From Prevotella sp. UBA3294 (GTDB lineage Bacteria > Bacteroidota > Bacteroidia > Bacteroidales > Bacteroidaceae): 12,801 nucleotides of DNA. Within the stretch, counting starts at the first letter, position 1; each line of letters starts with the position of its first letter. Of this stretch, positions 1 through 9,400 are shown one piece after another. A program made the translations under genes and the position numbers. The notes beneath the pieces were generated by a model. It did no database searches. It saw only the letters and a program-made list of their open reading frames with translations, and was not told the DNA's origin. The stretch lies in NCBI GenBank assembly GCA_002361535.1, contig DETG01000079.1, positions 4,725-17,525 on the forward strand. The letters run 5' to 3'.

Positions 1-1086
1 GACTGGTACATCGACCAGATGCGACGCCCAGCCTACGACTCTCCCTCTGTACCTATCACCTGGCCACGTCTCGACTACTGCTCGGGTACCAATGAATACG
101 TAGAGATTCAGGCCGAAGCCAAACAGGATGTGCTGGAGTACTACAAGGAGAACCCTGAACAGGCAAAAGAGCAGTTCGGCGAGAACCCCTTCGAACTGAA
201 GAATATCCTCAAGTACTGGGTACGTTCGAAGAACAAAGATCTGCACTTCATCCCCACCGACACCGTGTATGTGACCATCGACAAGGAAGCCGTGAGAAAG
301 AGTGGCATGATGATGGCCAAAGACTCCATCCCAGACCAGATGGTGATTTCCCTGAAGGGAAAGAATGCACTGTATAAAGGTGACTTGATGATGTTGGAAA
401 TGATCTCACAGTGTAACTGGACCCGTCCTATCTACGTGGCCGTTACTGTGGGTGAGGAGAACTACATGAACCTCGGTGACAACTTCATCCAGGAAGGTTT
501 GGCCAACCGCATCACCCCGTTCACGACCATCAGCGACGGAGCGAAGAACTTTGATACAGAGAAGGTATATCACAACATGATGACCCGCTTCAAATACGGC
601 GGTCTCGACAAGAAAGGTATCTACCTGGATGAAACCGTGATGCGCATGTGCTACACCCATCGCCGACTGTTCGCCCAGCTCGCCCTGCATCTGATCTCAG
701 AGAACAAGAACGACAAGGCACTGAAGGCATTGGAGTATGCCAGCAAGGTGATTCCCGAGTATAATGTGCCCTACAACTATATCAGTGGCGGTCTGGACTT
801 TGCCAAGGCATACGCCACGATCGGACAGAAAGCCAAGGCACGGACAATCCTCGACAAGGTGTTCAACAACGCATACCAGTATATGAACTACTACACGTCG
901 CTGAACAGCTATACCATGCAAGGCTATCAGCAGGACTGCATGATGCAGATCTATGTCATGCAGCACTGCGTGGAGGTGGCTGAAGCCATAGACACGAAGT
1001 ATGCCGACGATCTGTTCAAACGTTTGGAGAGCATCGCAAGAGTCTATCAAGGCAAAGGCGGACAGCTCATGCAACAGCCCGAGTAA
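1..1086 (+). CDS. DUF2723 family membrane protein, C-terminal part (5' truncated by window edge)
   Basis: The frame is open from base 1 (reading DWYIDQMRRP...), so the gene begins upstream; 361 residues are visible and the first ATG at 19 is internal. The opening DWYIDQM, the following P-I-T-W and the later segment FIPTDTVYVTID match my memory of the C-terminal soluble part of Bacteroidota DUF2723 proteins, usually around 1000 residues, whose missing N-terminus is a multi-spanning, glycosyltransferase-like (PMT/GT-C type) membrane domain. Visible residues about 220-355 are helical and TPR-like (ALKALEYASKVIPEY, KARTILDKVF). No membrane segment lies in the visible part. The family is thought to act in transfer of sugars at the inner membrane, but the exact substrate is not known to me. 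It is followed after 6 nt by the deacetylase, so the two are probably co-transcribed. Family assignment is fairly sure; function is not. Confidence 0.82.
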   Translation, partial: DWYIDQMRRPAYDSPSVPITWPRLDYCSGTNEYVEIQAEAKQDVLEYYKENPEQAKEQFGENPFELKNILKYWVRSKNKDLHFIPTDTVYVTIDKEAVRKSGMMMAKDSIPDQMVISLKGKNALYKGDLMMLEMISQCNWTRPIYVAVTVGEENYMNLGDNFIQEGLANRITPFTTISDGAKNFDTEKVYHNMMTRFKYGGLDKKGIYLDETVMRMCYTHRRLFAQLALHLISENKNDKALKALEYASKVIPEYNVPYNYISGGLDFAKAYATIGQKAKARTILDKVFNNAYQYMNYYTSLNSYTMQGYQQDCMMQIYVMQHCVEVAEAIDTKYADDLFKRLESIARVYQGKGGQLMQQPE

Positions 1087-1092
1087 GACAAG

Positions 1093-1704
1093 ATGATCAT
1101 TGAGCGACCGGCACGGTATATCAGGTGGTTCTACCCACATGCCACTTGGCGGATGGATCCGAACGAGAGAGCAGTCTATCTGACCTTCGACGACGGACCC
1201 ATCCCCGAGTCAACACCGTTCATCCTCAAGACACTTGCCCAATTTGGTGCCAAGGCCACCTTCTTCATGGTGGGCGACAACGTAAGGAAATATCCTGAAC
1301 TGTATCAGCAGATTGTAGATGGAGGACATCAGGTGGGCAATCACACGATGAACCATCTCGGCAGTTTCAAGCACTGGACCACTACCTACATCATCAATAC
1401 CTACCAGGCAAACGAGCTGATCCACTCCCATCTGTTCCGACCGCCCCATGGCTGGATGCGGCATAGTGTGTATTACTGGCTGAAGAAATACTTCCGTGTG
1501 GTGATGTGGGATGTGCTCACCCGCGACTACTCCAAATGGATGACCTCGGAAGATGTGGTGAACAACGTGAAGACCCTTACCCGCAACGGCTCCATCATCA
1601 CCTTCCACGACTCCCTGAAAAGCATCGACAAGTTGCACACCGCTTTGCCGGAATCACTGAAATGGTTACAAGAGCAAGGATATGCGTTCAAGACTTTCCC
1701 ATGA
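1093..1704 (+). CDS. Polysaccharide deacetylase family protein (NodB homology domain)
   Basis: A 203-residue protein that is almost entirely one NodB/CE4 fold. Motif 1 is TFDDGP (residues 31-36, with D33 as expected catalytic base and D34 as metal ligand). Motif 2 is NHTMNH (83-88, metal ligands H84 and H88). Motif 3 is RPPHG (116-120), and the late histidine motif is FHDS (H172). MWDV at 138-141 sits at the usual motif 4. All residues needed for metal-dependent removal of acetyl groups from N-acetylated sugars are present, so it should be active. I see no signal peptide, so it may act on a cytoplasmic or membrane-attached sugar intermediate rather than on finished wall polymer; the substrate cannot be told from sequence. 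It starts 6 nt after the DUF2723 stop and overlaps the queG start by 23 nt, which suggests one operon. There is no Shine-Dalgarno, as is normal for Bacteroidota. Confidence 0.9.
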   Translation: MIIERPARYIRWFYPHATWRMDPNERAVYLTFDDGPIPESTPFILKTLAQFGAKATFFMVGDNVRKYPELYQQIVDGGHQVGNHTMNHLGSFKHWTTTYIINTYQANELIHSHLFRPPHGWMRHSVYYWLKKYFRVVMWDVLTRDYSKWMTSEDVVNNVKTLTRNGSIITFHDSLKSIDKLHTALPESLKWLQEQGYAFKTFP

Positions 1705-2692
1705 TATCAAAGCCGAGGCACAGCGTCTCGGCTTTTTTGCCTGCGGCATCGCTCAGGCAACAGCCGTTGATGAGGCAACAGCCCACTCTTTCTGTGAGTG
1801 GCTGGCGCAAGGCCATCATGCGGAGATGCACTATATGGAGAACCATCTCGACAAACGCCTCGATCCCCGACTGCTGATGGAAGGTCTCAAGAGCATTGTC
1901 TGTGTCGCTCTGAGCTATGCACCCCGTCAGCGGATTCCCGACACGGAATATCAGATTGCTGCCTATGCTTATGGGCACGACTACCACGACATCGTGAAGG
2001 AGAAACTCCACGCCCTCGCCACCTTCATCACCACAAAGACCGATGCACCCATCCATTACCGTGCTTTCTCCGACAGCGCACCTGTCCTCGAACGCTACTG
2101 GGCGGTGCAAGCAGGCCTCGGATGGATCGGACGACACCATCAGCTCATCATCCCCCATGCAGGTAGTATGTTCTTCTTAGGTGAGCTGTTCTTAGACATC
2201 GAACTTGAATACGATCAGCCTACCGAGAATCGCTGCGGCACATGTAGGCGATGTATCGATGCTTGTCCCACAGGGGCACTAACAACCTCTTCCTATCCCC
2301 ACCCCTCCTCACGGCAGAACAATAATGAAGACCATCATCCTTCTCCTCAAGGATTCAATGCCGAGCGTTGTCTTTCCTACCAGACCATCGAGAATCGCGG
2401 TGACATCCCCTCAGCCCTCGTCACAAAGATGGGACAGTCTATCTACGGCTGCGACCGCTGTCTGCTGGCCTGTCCATGGAACCGTTTTGCAACACCCACT
2501 GAGGAACCGATGCTGCAGCCCAACGGGGAACTGCTACGCATGACGAAGGAACAGTGGAATCACCTCTCAGAAGACGACTATCGCCGCCTCTTCAAAGGCA
2601 GTGCCGTGAAACGAGCCAAATACAGCGGCTTGATGCGAAATATCCAAGCAGTTCATCATCAATCAGAAATTACCCACCATGAAAAAGATTAG
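1682..2692 (+). CDS. queG: Epoxyqueuosine reductase QueG
   Basis: QueG performs the last step of queuosine synthesis, reducing epoxyqueuosine to queuosine at the wobble base of certain tRNAs, using cobalamin and two [4Fe-4S] clusters in the cytoplasm. The family block DSAPVLER...AGLGWIGR lies at residues 131-151; the Asp of DSAP is the conserved probable proton donor. Cluster cysteines are all present: C185, C188, C191, C195 (CxxCxxCxxxCP), then C230 and C257, C260, C264 (CDRCLLACPWN). At 336 residues it is a normal length for the form without C-terminal HEAT repeats. Oddity: between the first cluster and C230 is a longer polar linker (about residues 201-225, rich in S, P, N, H) than I expect for the family. 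The start at 1682 lies inside the deacetylase gene; its N-terminus aligns with usual QueG starts (HDIKAEAQRLGF). The 3' end overlaps the next gene by 14 nt. Confidence 0.95.
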   Translation: MRSRLSHDIKAEAQRLGFFACGIAQATAVDEATAHSFCEWLAQGHHAEMHYMENHLDKRLDPRLLMEGLKSIVCVALSYAPRQRIPDTEYQIAAYAYGHDYHDIVKEKLHALATFITTKTDAPIHYRAFSDSAPVLERYWAVQAGLGWIGRHHQLIIPHAGSMFFLGELFLDIELEYDQPTENRCGTCRRCIDACPTGALTTSSYPHPSSRQNNNEDHHPSPQGFNAERCLSYQTIENRGDIPSALVTKMGQSIYGCDRCLLACPWNRFATPTEEPMLQPNGELLRMTKEQWNHLSEDDYRRLFKGSAVKRAKYSGLMRNIQAVHHQSEITHHEKD

Positions 2693-3176
2693 AAAAGATT
2701 ACGTACTCGCCATGCTGGTACGTGTGTTCTTCAAGTACTATGTTACAGCCATCGTTGAGCCTGCTGTCAAGGCTGGCATGCAGGATGCTTTCGAGCCACG
2801 GAGCATCAAGAAACTGATGTTGGAGCACTATGAGCAAATAGGCAAACGGTTCAACGACACCGTCTTCTACCTCATCGTCCGCATGAACTATGAGGAGACA
2901 ACCATGGAACAAGAGATACGCGACTTCGTGGCTCGCACAGGAACCACCGACATGATGCAACTGATGCGCTTTGCCTGTAAGACCGATTCTTTCTACAACA
3001 CCATGGTAGAGGAATACAAACGCAACTTCCTCCTGCTGTTAGAAGGAAGACTGGCCACCGATGAAGAGCATGAAGAACAATATACCCGCAACGAAGCCTT
3101 AGGCACCATGGACATCGATCTGGCACAGCACATCATCGACCGTACGATAAGCGAAGTGACAAGTAACAAGAAATAA
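2679..3176 (+). CDS. Hypothetical helical protein, 165 aa
   Basis: I do not recognise a characterised family. The protein looks soluble and largely alpha-helical, with no signal peptide or membrane segment, a basic N-terminus (MKKIRKDY) and an acidic stretch near residues 127-133 (TDEEHEE). It starts within the last codons of queG (14-nt overlap, different frame), so it is the last gene of the DUF2723-deacetylase-queG operon and is probably translationally coupled. I recall proteins of this size next to queG in other Bacteroidales, but that is memory, not evidence from this window. Codon and base use are like the rest of the operon, supporting a native gene. The last codons (SNKK) lie inside an inverted repeat shared with the convergent hexosaminidase gene, so the extreme C-terminus may be unconserved. 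Confidence 0.8.
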   Translation: MKKIRKDYVLAMLVRVFFKYYVTAIVEPAVKAGMQDAFEPRSIKKLMLEHYEQIGKRFNDTVFYLIVRMNYEETTMEQEIRDFVARTGTTDMMQLMRFACKTDSFYNTMVEEYKRNFLLLLEGRLATDEEHEEQYTRNEALGTMDIDLAQHIIDRTISEVTSNKK

Positions 3177-3219
3177 GTGACTTGTAGCTTTTCCACTCAT
3201 CACTTGTTACTTATTACTT
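3161..3219. terminator. Imperfect inverted repeat between convergent genes, candidate bidirectional terminator
   Basis: Bases 3161-3180 (AAGTAACAAGAAATAAGTGA) pair with 3200-3219 in 17 of 20 positions plus one G-T wobble, around a 19-nt loop. The stem is AT-rich and has short T-runs on each side. It covers the stop codons of both the 165-aa gene (3174-3176) and the hexosaminidase (3200-3202), so both transcripts would end in the same hairpin. It may be a terminator or mRNA 3' stabiliser, or a copy of a dispersed AAGTAA-type intergenic repeat. The structure is seen directly; the terminating role is inferred. Confidence 0.55.
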
Positions 3220-4888
3220 TCCTCGCGTACGCCCAACCATTCTTTATATATAATAAGGTGAGACGACATTCGCGTTCCATCCAGTCGTTATAGTCCTTTT
3301 TCTCAAGTGGTGTCCACACCACCTCAGCCAATGCTCCCATACGAGGCAGCACCTGGTATTCAACCTGTGAGGGATACTGCGCATATTCTGTCCACATATT
3401 CCCCTGTGCACCAAGGATGTGGCTGCGTGCCTTCTCACTGAGAGCAGCTGGGGCGGGATCCAGTGCGTAGGTCTTCTCCAGAGGGATAAAAGCATCAAAG
3501 GCATAAGGCTCTCCCCACTCGTGATCCTCCACTAAATAGAAATTGAAGTAACAATGCGATGTAGGAGTCATGATCACATCATGCCCTTTCTCCGAGGCTA
3601 CCAGTCCACCCTCGATGCCCCGCCAGCTCATGATGGTGGCACTGGGATTCACATCACTGTCCAACAGTTCATCCCACCCGATCAGCTTGCGCCCTTTGGA
3701 ATGAACAAACGCCTCCACCCGTTTCGTGAAATACCCTTGGAGACGCGCCTCTGCCGTCTGTCCCTCACGTGCTGTCAGTGACTCTTTCCTGATACGTTCC
3801 TGACAGCGGGGGCACTGTTGCCAGCGGGTGCGTGGTGCCTCATCCCCTCCGATATGGATATATTCCGAGGGGAACACAGCCATCACCTCCTCAAGGACTC
3901 CCTCCACGAAACGGAAGGTCTCCTCTTTTCCTGCACAGAGGATATCATCGAACACGCCCCAGTGTCCCTCCACCTCATACGGTCCGCCCGTACAGCCTAA
4001 CTCCGGATAGGCCGTCAGTGCACCCAGCATGTGTCCCGGCATATCGATCTCGGGAATCACGGTGATATATCGGTCCTGCGCATAGCGCACCACCTCCCGC
4101 AGCTCATCCTGTGTAAAATAGCCGCCATAGCGTGTGCCATCATCGATGATCGAGTTCCGTCCTAAGGTCGTATAGTTACGCCATCCCCCCACTTCCGTGA
4201 GTTTAGGATACCGCTTGATCTCCATGCGCCACCCCTGGTCATCGGTAAGATGCCAGTGGAAGGTGTTCATGTTGTGGAGAGCCATCATATCAATGTACCG
4301 TTTCACAAAGTCAACATCAAAGAAGTGACGCGCCACATCCAGATGCATACCCCGGTAGGCAAAGCGCGGAGCATCCTCTATCGTTACGGCAGACAGTACC
4401 ATGGGGCCCTCACGAAACACAGGTTTCTTTGTCTTATCACCATCCTCTGCATGGATCAGTGCCTTGCGGAGGGTCTGGATACCATAGAAAACACCCTGTG
4501 CTGTCAGTCCCTCGACAAGCACTTCCTTGGATGACACACAGATGCGGTAGCCTTCCTTCTCCGTCATCTTCTCATTCAAACGGAGCACGATACTCTTCCC
4601 CCTCACCACCCGCTCACTGGCAGGAATCTCCATACCCGTCGTCTCAGCGATATGCTCTTGCAGGAAACGGGCATTGCGCCACATATCGCGCCCGTTGTCC
4701 TTGACTACAATACGACAACTCTCATTCAAGACGAAACCATCTTCACGTTGTGGAATGACAGATGCCGGTAGGGGTACCACCTGATAATCGGTAACAGTCA
4801 CGATACCCATGCTTTGCTGGCTTATTGCCGCCATCACATATTGAATACCTGTCATCACACAGGCCAAGATCATCAACCTAAGTTTCAT
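3200..4888 (-). CDS. Beta-N-acetylhexosaminidase, glycoside hydrolase family 20, secreted
   Basis: A 562-residue exo-acting hexosaminidase that should release terminal GlcNAc/GalNAc from glycans such as host mucin or N-glycan chains, or recycle wall sugars. Residues 1-21 form a signal peptide (MKLRLMILACVMTGIQYVMA, cleavage near A20/A21), so it is exported, probably to the periplasm. An LAC at 8-10 resembles a lipobox but lies too early to be convincing. Residues about 35-165 are the GH20b-type N-terminal domain. The catalytic barrel starts at FAYRGMHLDVARHF (176-189), followed by HWHLTDDQGWR (211-221), HIGGDEAP (345-352) with the catalytic pair D349 (polarises the substrate acetamido group) and E350 (acid/base), then GWDELL (404-409), SWRG (421) and GNMWTEY (496-502). 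All key residues are intact. It follows the AraC-type regulator by 27 nt on the same strand and probably shares its promoter. Confidence 0.95.
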   Translation of the reverse strand: MKLRLMILACVMTGIQYVMAAISQQSMGIVTVTDYQVVPLPASVIPQREDGFVLNESCRIVVKDNGRDMWRNARFLQEHIAETTGMEIPASERVVRGKSIVLRLNEKMTEKEGYRICVSSKEVLVEGLTAQGVFYGIQTLRKALIHAEDGDKTKKPVFREGPMVLSAVTIEDAPRFAYRGMHLDVARHFFDVDFVKRYIDMMALHNMNTFHWHLTDDQGWRMEIKRYPKLTEVGGWRNYTTLGRNSIIDDGTRYGGYFTQDELREVVRYAQDRYITVIPEIDMPGHMLGALTAYPELGCTGGPYEVEGHWGVFDDILCAGKEETFRFVEGVLEEVMAVFPSEYIHIGGDEAPRTRWQQCPRCQERIRKESLTAREGQTAEARLQGYFTKRVEAFVHSKGRKLIGWDELLDSDVNPSATIMSWRGIEGGLVASEKGHDVIMTPTSHCYFNFYLVEDHEWGEPYAFDAFIPLEKTYALDPAPAALSEKARSHILGAQGNMWTEYAQYPSQVEYQVLPRMGALAEVVWTPLEKKDYNDWMERECRLTLLYIKNGWAYARKVISNK

Positions 4889-4915
4889 ATCTCATCATTT
4901 GATTATACCACATTA

Positions 4916-6028
4916 TTAAATACCATTGATATACTGAGTAGGCGAAAGACCTGTCATTTTCTTGAACACTTTCTGGAAATGCGTCCTCGAGAAACCACAG
5001 TGATCTGCTACAGACTCATTCGACCAGTCGGGATGCTTCTTCATGACAAGTTTGGCTTCTTCTATACGGAGTCCCGTGACCCAATGGGTGAACGACTCAT
5101 ATCCTTTCTCCTTCACCCATGCAGTCAGCAGATAGCGAGGGATACCCATTGCAGAGGCGGCCATCGGACTGGTTAATCCACTCTCCAGATAACCGTGATC
5201 AGCGATCCACTTCTCCACCGCCTTTTCCACACGGTTGTTCATTTCGGGAAGACAACTGTTATCATCCACTGCCACCTGTTCATGATGTATATCTTCTGCC
5301 GCCGACTCCTCTGCGTTACCCACAAAGACAACAGAACGACTTATGAAGTAACGGGTAAAACAGCACCAGACATAGAAAAGACCAGTAAATATCAGCCAGA
5401 AATTCAAGAACAAAACCCATTTGCTCATGAAGATCAAGATAGGGGACAGCAATGAAACGAGAGATAACCACACGATGGCAATCTTCATCCATTTCAACAG
5501 CGTATTATGGTCACTAGCATAGTAGTCATCAAGCACCAGCTGCATACGTCTGAGCTCACGGAGGATAGTATAAGAATAGTACATCTGCATGATGATATAG
5601 ATGCAGGCAGCTACCTGTATGGCATTCTTTTGCTGATCCGATCCTGCAAGCAACGGCTGTCCGTCGATAGACGAAGCCCAGACAATCAGCACAATGGTAA
5701 GAATCCAGGCAGCCAGTCCTACCAGCCAATCACGCCTTTTCAGTTCTCCTTGCCGTTGAAGGTTAAGAATAGCAAGACCTATCAAAGCTGCCGCAGGAAT
5801 GAACATGAGGATATTCAGTGTGACTGCCTGTATCACCCCCATTGCTCTAAATTTAAGTATATATTGCAAAACAAAATGAATCAAAAGCACGCAGAGCCCT
5901 GCCACCATCAGCCAACGGGAGCGGTTACATATTTTGTTCTCCGACACCCAATGAGGCAGTAGCGTCACCAGTGGTATGATCATGAGCACCAACGAGAATA
6001 TCGCGGCAAACTGAACTTCTCCTAACAT
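4916..6028 (-). CDS. AraC-type transcriptional regulator with N-terminal seven-helix membrane domain
   Basis: The protein has 370 residues. The first ~225 contain about seven hydrophobic helices (roughly 7-25, 38-56, 67-90, 101-119, 136-155, 180-200, 205-223), followed by a charged linker (238-260) and a C-terminal AraC/XylS DNA-binding domain (about 265-370). Its second helix-turn-helix reads SNESVADHCGFSRTHFQKVFKKMTG, with the ending LSPTQYI typical of the family. Membrane-anchored AraC proteins of this layout are common in Bacteroidota and probably sense an envelope or extracellular signal, but ligands are mostly unknown. It is the first gene of a two-gene unit with the hexosaminidase and is divergent from the large secreted protein gene, so both neighbours are plausible targets. 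A promoter with good match to consensus lies about 90 nt upstream of the start. Domain call is secure; signal and targets are inferred. Confidence 0.9.
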   Translation of the reverse strand: MLGEVQFAAIFSLVLMIIPLVTLLPHWVSENKICNRSRWLMVAGLCVLLIHFVLQYILKFRAMGVIQAVTLNILMFIPAAALIGLAILNLQRQGELKRRDWLVGLAAWILTIVLIVWASSIDGQPLLAGSDQQKNAIQVAACIYIIMQMYYSYTILRELRRMQLVLDDYYASDHNTLLKWMKIAIVWLSLVSLLSPILIFMSKWVLFLNFWLIFTGLFYVWCCFTRYFISRSVVFVGNAEESAAEDIHHEQVAVDDNSCLPEMNNRVEKAVEKWIADHGYLESGLTSPMAASAMGIPRYLLTAWVKEKGYESFTHWVTGLRIEEAKLVMKKHPDWSNESVADHCGFSRTHFQKVFKKMTGLSPTQYINGI

Positions 6029-6117
6029 CTGTTTCTAACGTTTTAGTCGTATATGCTATCAACTTCTATTCGATGATATCCATCATCATTATAGACAATT
6101 AATTACTTTTTACTCGA

Positions 6118-6148
6118 CAAAGATACAAAAAAGTAGAAAACATTCAAA
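6118..6148 (-). promoter_or_regulatory. Bacteroidota-type promoter for the AraC-type regulator / hexosaminidase unit
   Basis: On the minus strand, TTTG (6148-6145) is followed after 19 nt by TATCTTTG (6125-6118). This fits the -33/-7 consensus TTTG-N19-21-TAnnTTTG of the Bacteroidota primary sigma factor. Transcription should start a few bases beyond 6118, giving a leader of about 80-85 nt before the ATG at 6028. Confidence 0.75.
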
Positions 6149-6255
6149 GTGTTATTGTATTAATTTTAGGAAAATCGTCAAGATTATTACAAATTGCGAC
6201 CCCAAAACCTCAAATAGCCATATATTGTAAGTCCTTGTGAGTCTTTCCTTTCGCT

Positions 6256-6313
6256 TTGACACACTGTATCCATTGTGCGAATTGACACACCTTTTTGTAA
6301 AAATAGGCACACC
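6256..6313 (+). promoter_or_regulatory. Three CACAC-containing direct repeats, candidate operator
   Basis: TTGACACACT (6256-6265), TTGACACACC (6282-6291) and GGCACACC (6306-6313) are in the same orientation, spaced 26 bp between the first two and 22 bp between the last two CACACC cores. They lie upstream of the -7 element of the secreted protein gene, and on the far side of the regulator's own promoter. AraC-family dimers usually bind direct repeats spaced about two helical turns, so this could be the site of the neighbouring regulator. The repeats are seen; binding is inferred. Confidence 0.4.
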
Positions 6314-6352
6314 ATTACGAGAAAGAATACATTTTATTACGCGCAATAGGGG

Positions 6353-6360
6353 TAACTTTG
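6353..6360 (+). promoter_or_regulatory. -7 element for the large secreted protein gene, weak -33
   Basis: TAACTTTG matches the TAnnTTTG element, about 60 nt before the ATG at 6420. I find no TTTG at the expected 19-21 nt upstream; the closest run is TTTT at 6332-6335 (17-nt gap). A poor -33 box is typical of promoters that need an activator, which fits the upstream direct repeats. Confidence 0.55.
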
Positions 6361-6419
6361 CAATCACAAATGATGCTCTTAGCAATTTAACAGTAAAACA
6401 ATACATAGAATAATTTGAG

Positions 6420-9400
6420 ATGAAGATGAAAAGCATTATTCAAAAGAATCATCATGCCGTGTCGTTCAAGGTCACTTGCATGATGGTGATTACCCTGCTG
6501 ATGATCAGTGTGGGGGTGAAGGCACAGAATGTGACGATCAGTCCGAAATCGGGTAGTTTGATTTCTTCGGTTATGAATACTACGGAAACAGGATTTAAAG
6601 TGGGATTGTCTTCTCTGTGGCGTCATGAACAATTGGCATTGTCTATGACCGCATCAGATAGGGATGCTATTAACTCAGAAACAGGTGAAATAACACAACC
6701 CTCTTCCGTTATTGGCGTGTATAACGGCAAATTATCTATCGTAGGTGGTCGCCGACCATCGTACCTTGTTGTTTCTTTGCCAAAAGGTTATAAGATTACT
6801 GGTTACAAACTGGTTTTAGTTAACGACATGTCCGGCTCAATACATAGCTCAGATGGCTTTAATAACATCAATAGTGGCCGTGATATGGCTAGCGGTACAG
6901 CCACTATGCGCTTTTTTGAGACAAAGCCGTGGCAACTTGATGGCACAAATAGTGGCACCAACACGCGAGCATCAGATACAGAGGCGAATAATACGAGTCC
7001 TGGTTACAATAATAGACATGTTAGATGGATTGAACTTGGAAGTGGCTATAATTATAGTGGCGACACTAATATTAATCAAACAAGTCTTACAGGACCAATT
7101 GGAACAGCCGCAACAGATGTTTTAGCTACCGCTGAAGCAGCTGATGGCGATACAGACATCAACCCAAGTGATAAAAACAAAGAATACTCACTTGAACGTT
7201 ACAGTACGCCGGAGAATCCGATGGGGAACCATCTGTATTTCAGACTAGTAAAGAATTATTATTTTTATGGTCTTACCATTAAGTCATTTGAAATCTTCTT
7301 CTCAGCAGAAGGAACTTTTGATGCGGAAGTGTCCCCAGAATATGTGGGGGATGCTAAGTGCGTTGTTAAAGCACCATTTTTCACCAGTAAGACAGATATT
7401 GGTGATTTAACGCCACGTACAAAAGACGAAGCGACATTCTTTTCTTATGACTACCATTGCGTACATGATGTTGTTGCCAACAACTATGTTTATCAAGAGA
7501 ATGCTGTAGAAAATGGTGTTCCCAATGAGAATAAGACAGGAGTCACACCACATATCTCGCCGGTTTCGGTTGATGGAAATGATCTCTTCGCTTTCGGTAA
7601 CGACACGTATTATGTAGAGACTCCTGTTTCCGTAGAAACATCCGGAGGAGAAGCACCTATCGGTTATAGGATTGTGGGCGCTACATTCAAGGGTTTATGG
7701 GGCGAAGACACCAACGGTGGCGAGCGTCCAAAGATGAAAAGCTACTATGAGTTTACCATGTCTGCAAAAACAAGTAATCAGAGTAATGCTACGACCTATT
7801 ATATTGGCGAGGGCTATGGAACTCATAATACTGCGACCAATTGGTTTATGGATGAAAATGGTTATGTAAAGTATAAAACTAATGGGAACAACTTTAACTA
7901 TCTGACAATTAAGACTGAAAGAGTCCAGCAGACGACTATAACTTACGTAACAACAACAAACAACTCGTCTGAAGCAGTAAAGTTTAAGAGATCTGGAGTA
8001 TATCTTCAGGTTGCTGAAGGAGATTTCGAAGACAATTATGTCTGTTATGGCAATCAATATAATCATTATTGGAGGGTATTGGGAGAAAATGCTACCCAGC
8101 CACGCGTTAACGTATTATTTACGGGCACAGAAACTTCGATACAAGTTGGTACCGTCAATGTCTCAGACTTCTATCATGGAAAGTATAAGCTGACCGTATA
8201 TGATAAGACTGGTGAGAATGTCGCTGGTACTGTAGAATATGATAGTAATGGCAATTTGGTGAATTGTGAAAGCAATACAATCACGCTGAACGATTTAAAC
8301 AACGATGCCGTGAAGTTTAAGATTGAGAGTCTTGAGAATAGGGTTGTGAATAACGAAAGCAAGCCAACTCAAGCACTTGTATCAGTAGTTTTACAATTGC
8401 AGGCTCTGGATCCATATATCGACAAGATGGATATTGTATGTCACGATCCAATCGATCCTGAAACGGGAAAGCCAACCCTTGAATTAACGCAGTCTTTCAC
8501 TGCGAGTGACTTCTCGGTAAGCGGTGGCAGGTTCATATTCTATGTTCCTAAGGACTATGCCGACGACGTGCTAACGTTTACATTCTCCGATTTGTACAGC
8601 AAATATGGCGACTACACCTATTATAAAGACACCCCTCTTGAAAAAGATGGTAATGCGCGTTATAGTTTTGTAACTTCAGATTACTTCGATAGGTTCAACG
8701 GGGTCGGTGATGGTGGCCTATATGATCCTACATATGATGCTGCTGAAGAAGAAGAGGAGCCATTTGTTTATACTTCAAAAGTTGCCACCTCTACTGCAGG
8801 TAATGTCCGTTTTAAGTTTAACAATGCTGAGAATCTGGGTAGCGGGAATATAGGTACTGGAAATTTGGAAGAGTATCCTTTCTCTGTAGCCACTTATCTT
8901 AACAATTACAAAGATCCTGATTGGGAAGAAGGCGATGGTGCACAAAAAGAAGGAGAATTTGTTCAATGCGTATTGATGGCTGATCCCACAGAAGGTTATC
9001 AAAAGAGTGGTATTTTCTTTGTATTCACTGCTGATGAGACTCGTTATAATATTGCAAAGACAACAGCATGGCAACACCGTTACTATGCATTCTATCGTAT
9101 GGAGATAGAATTGGTGGCAAGAACATTTAATCCAGATTTTAAATTGACGAAGATCTATGATGCCACTTGTTATGACAAAGATGGCACAGATGCTTTTGAC
9201 AGCATGTGGGGTTTGGAACTTGATGTTTCTGACATGGAACCTGTTGTAGATGAAGATGGAAATTATGTTTATGAAAATGGTAAACTCAAAATGCAGAAGA
9301 TGACGGGATACTTCACCTATCAGGAAATCATTGATTATATCAAAGAAGGTCGTGAAAAACTTTATTACGAAACACAGGCTGAATGTGACGCAGTTAATGC

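Larger units (their letters stand above)
6029..6419. other. Divergent intergenic region (regulatory), no gene
   Basis: This 391-bp AT-rich region separates the AraC-type regulator (leftward) from the large secreted protein (rightward). I see no convincing gene in it. It holds a full promoter for the regulator, a -7 element for the secreted protein, and three CACAC-type motifs between the two. A short minus-strand open frame crosses it but runs into the secreted protein's start and shows no family features. Confidence 0.6.

Noticed and set aside
3200..6028. Polysaccharide utilisation locus
   Set aside because: There is a glycosidase and a regulator but no SusC/SusD-like pair in the window.
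6152..6436. 94-codon minus-strand open frame in the divergent region
   Set aside because: It overlaps the start of the secreted protein and the regulatory elements, and its composition only reflects AT-rich DNA.
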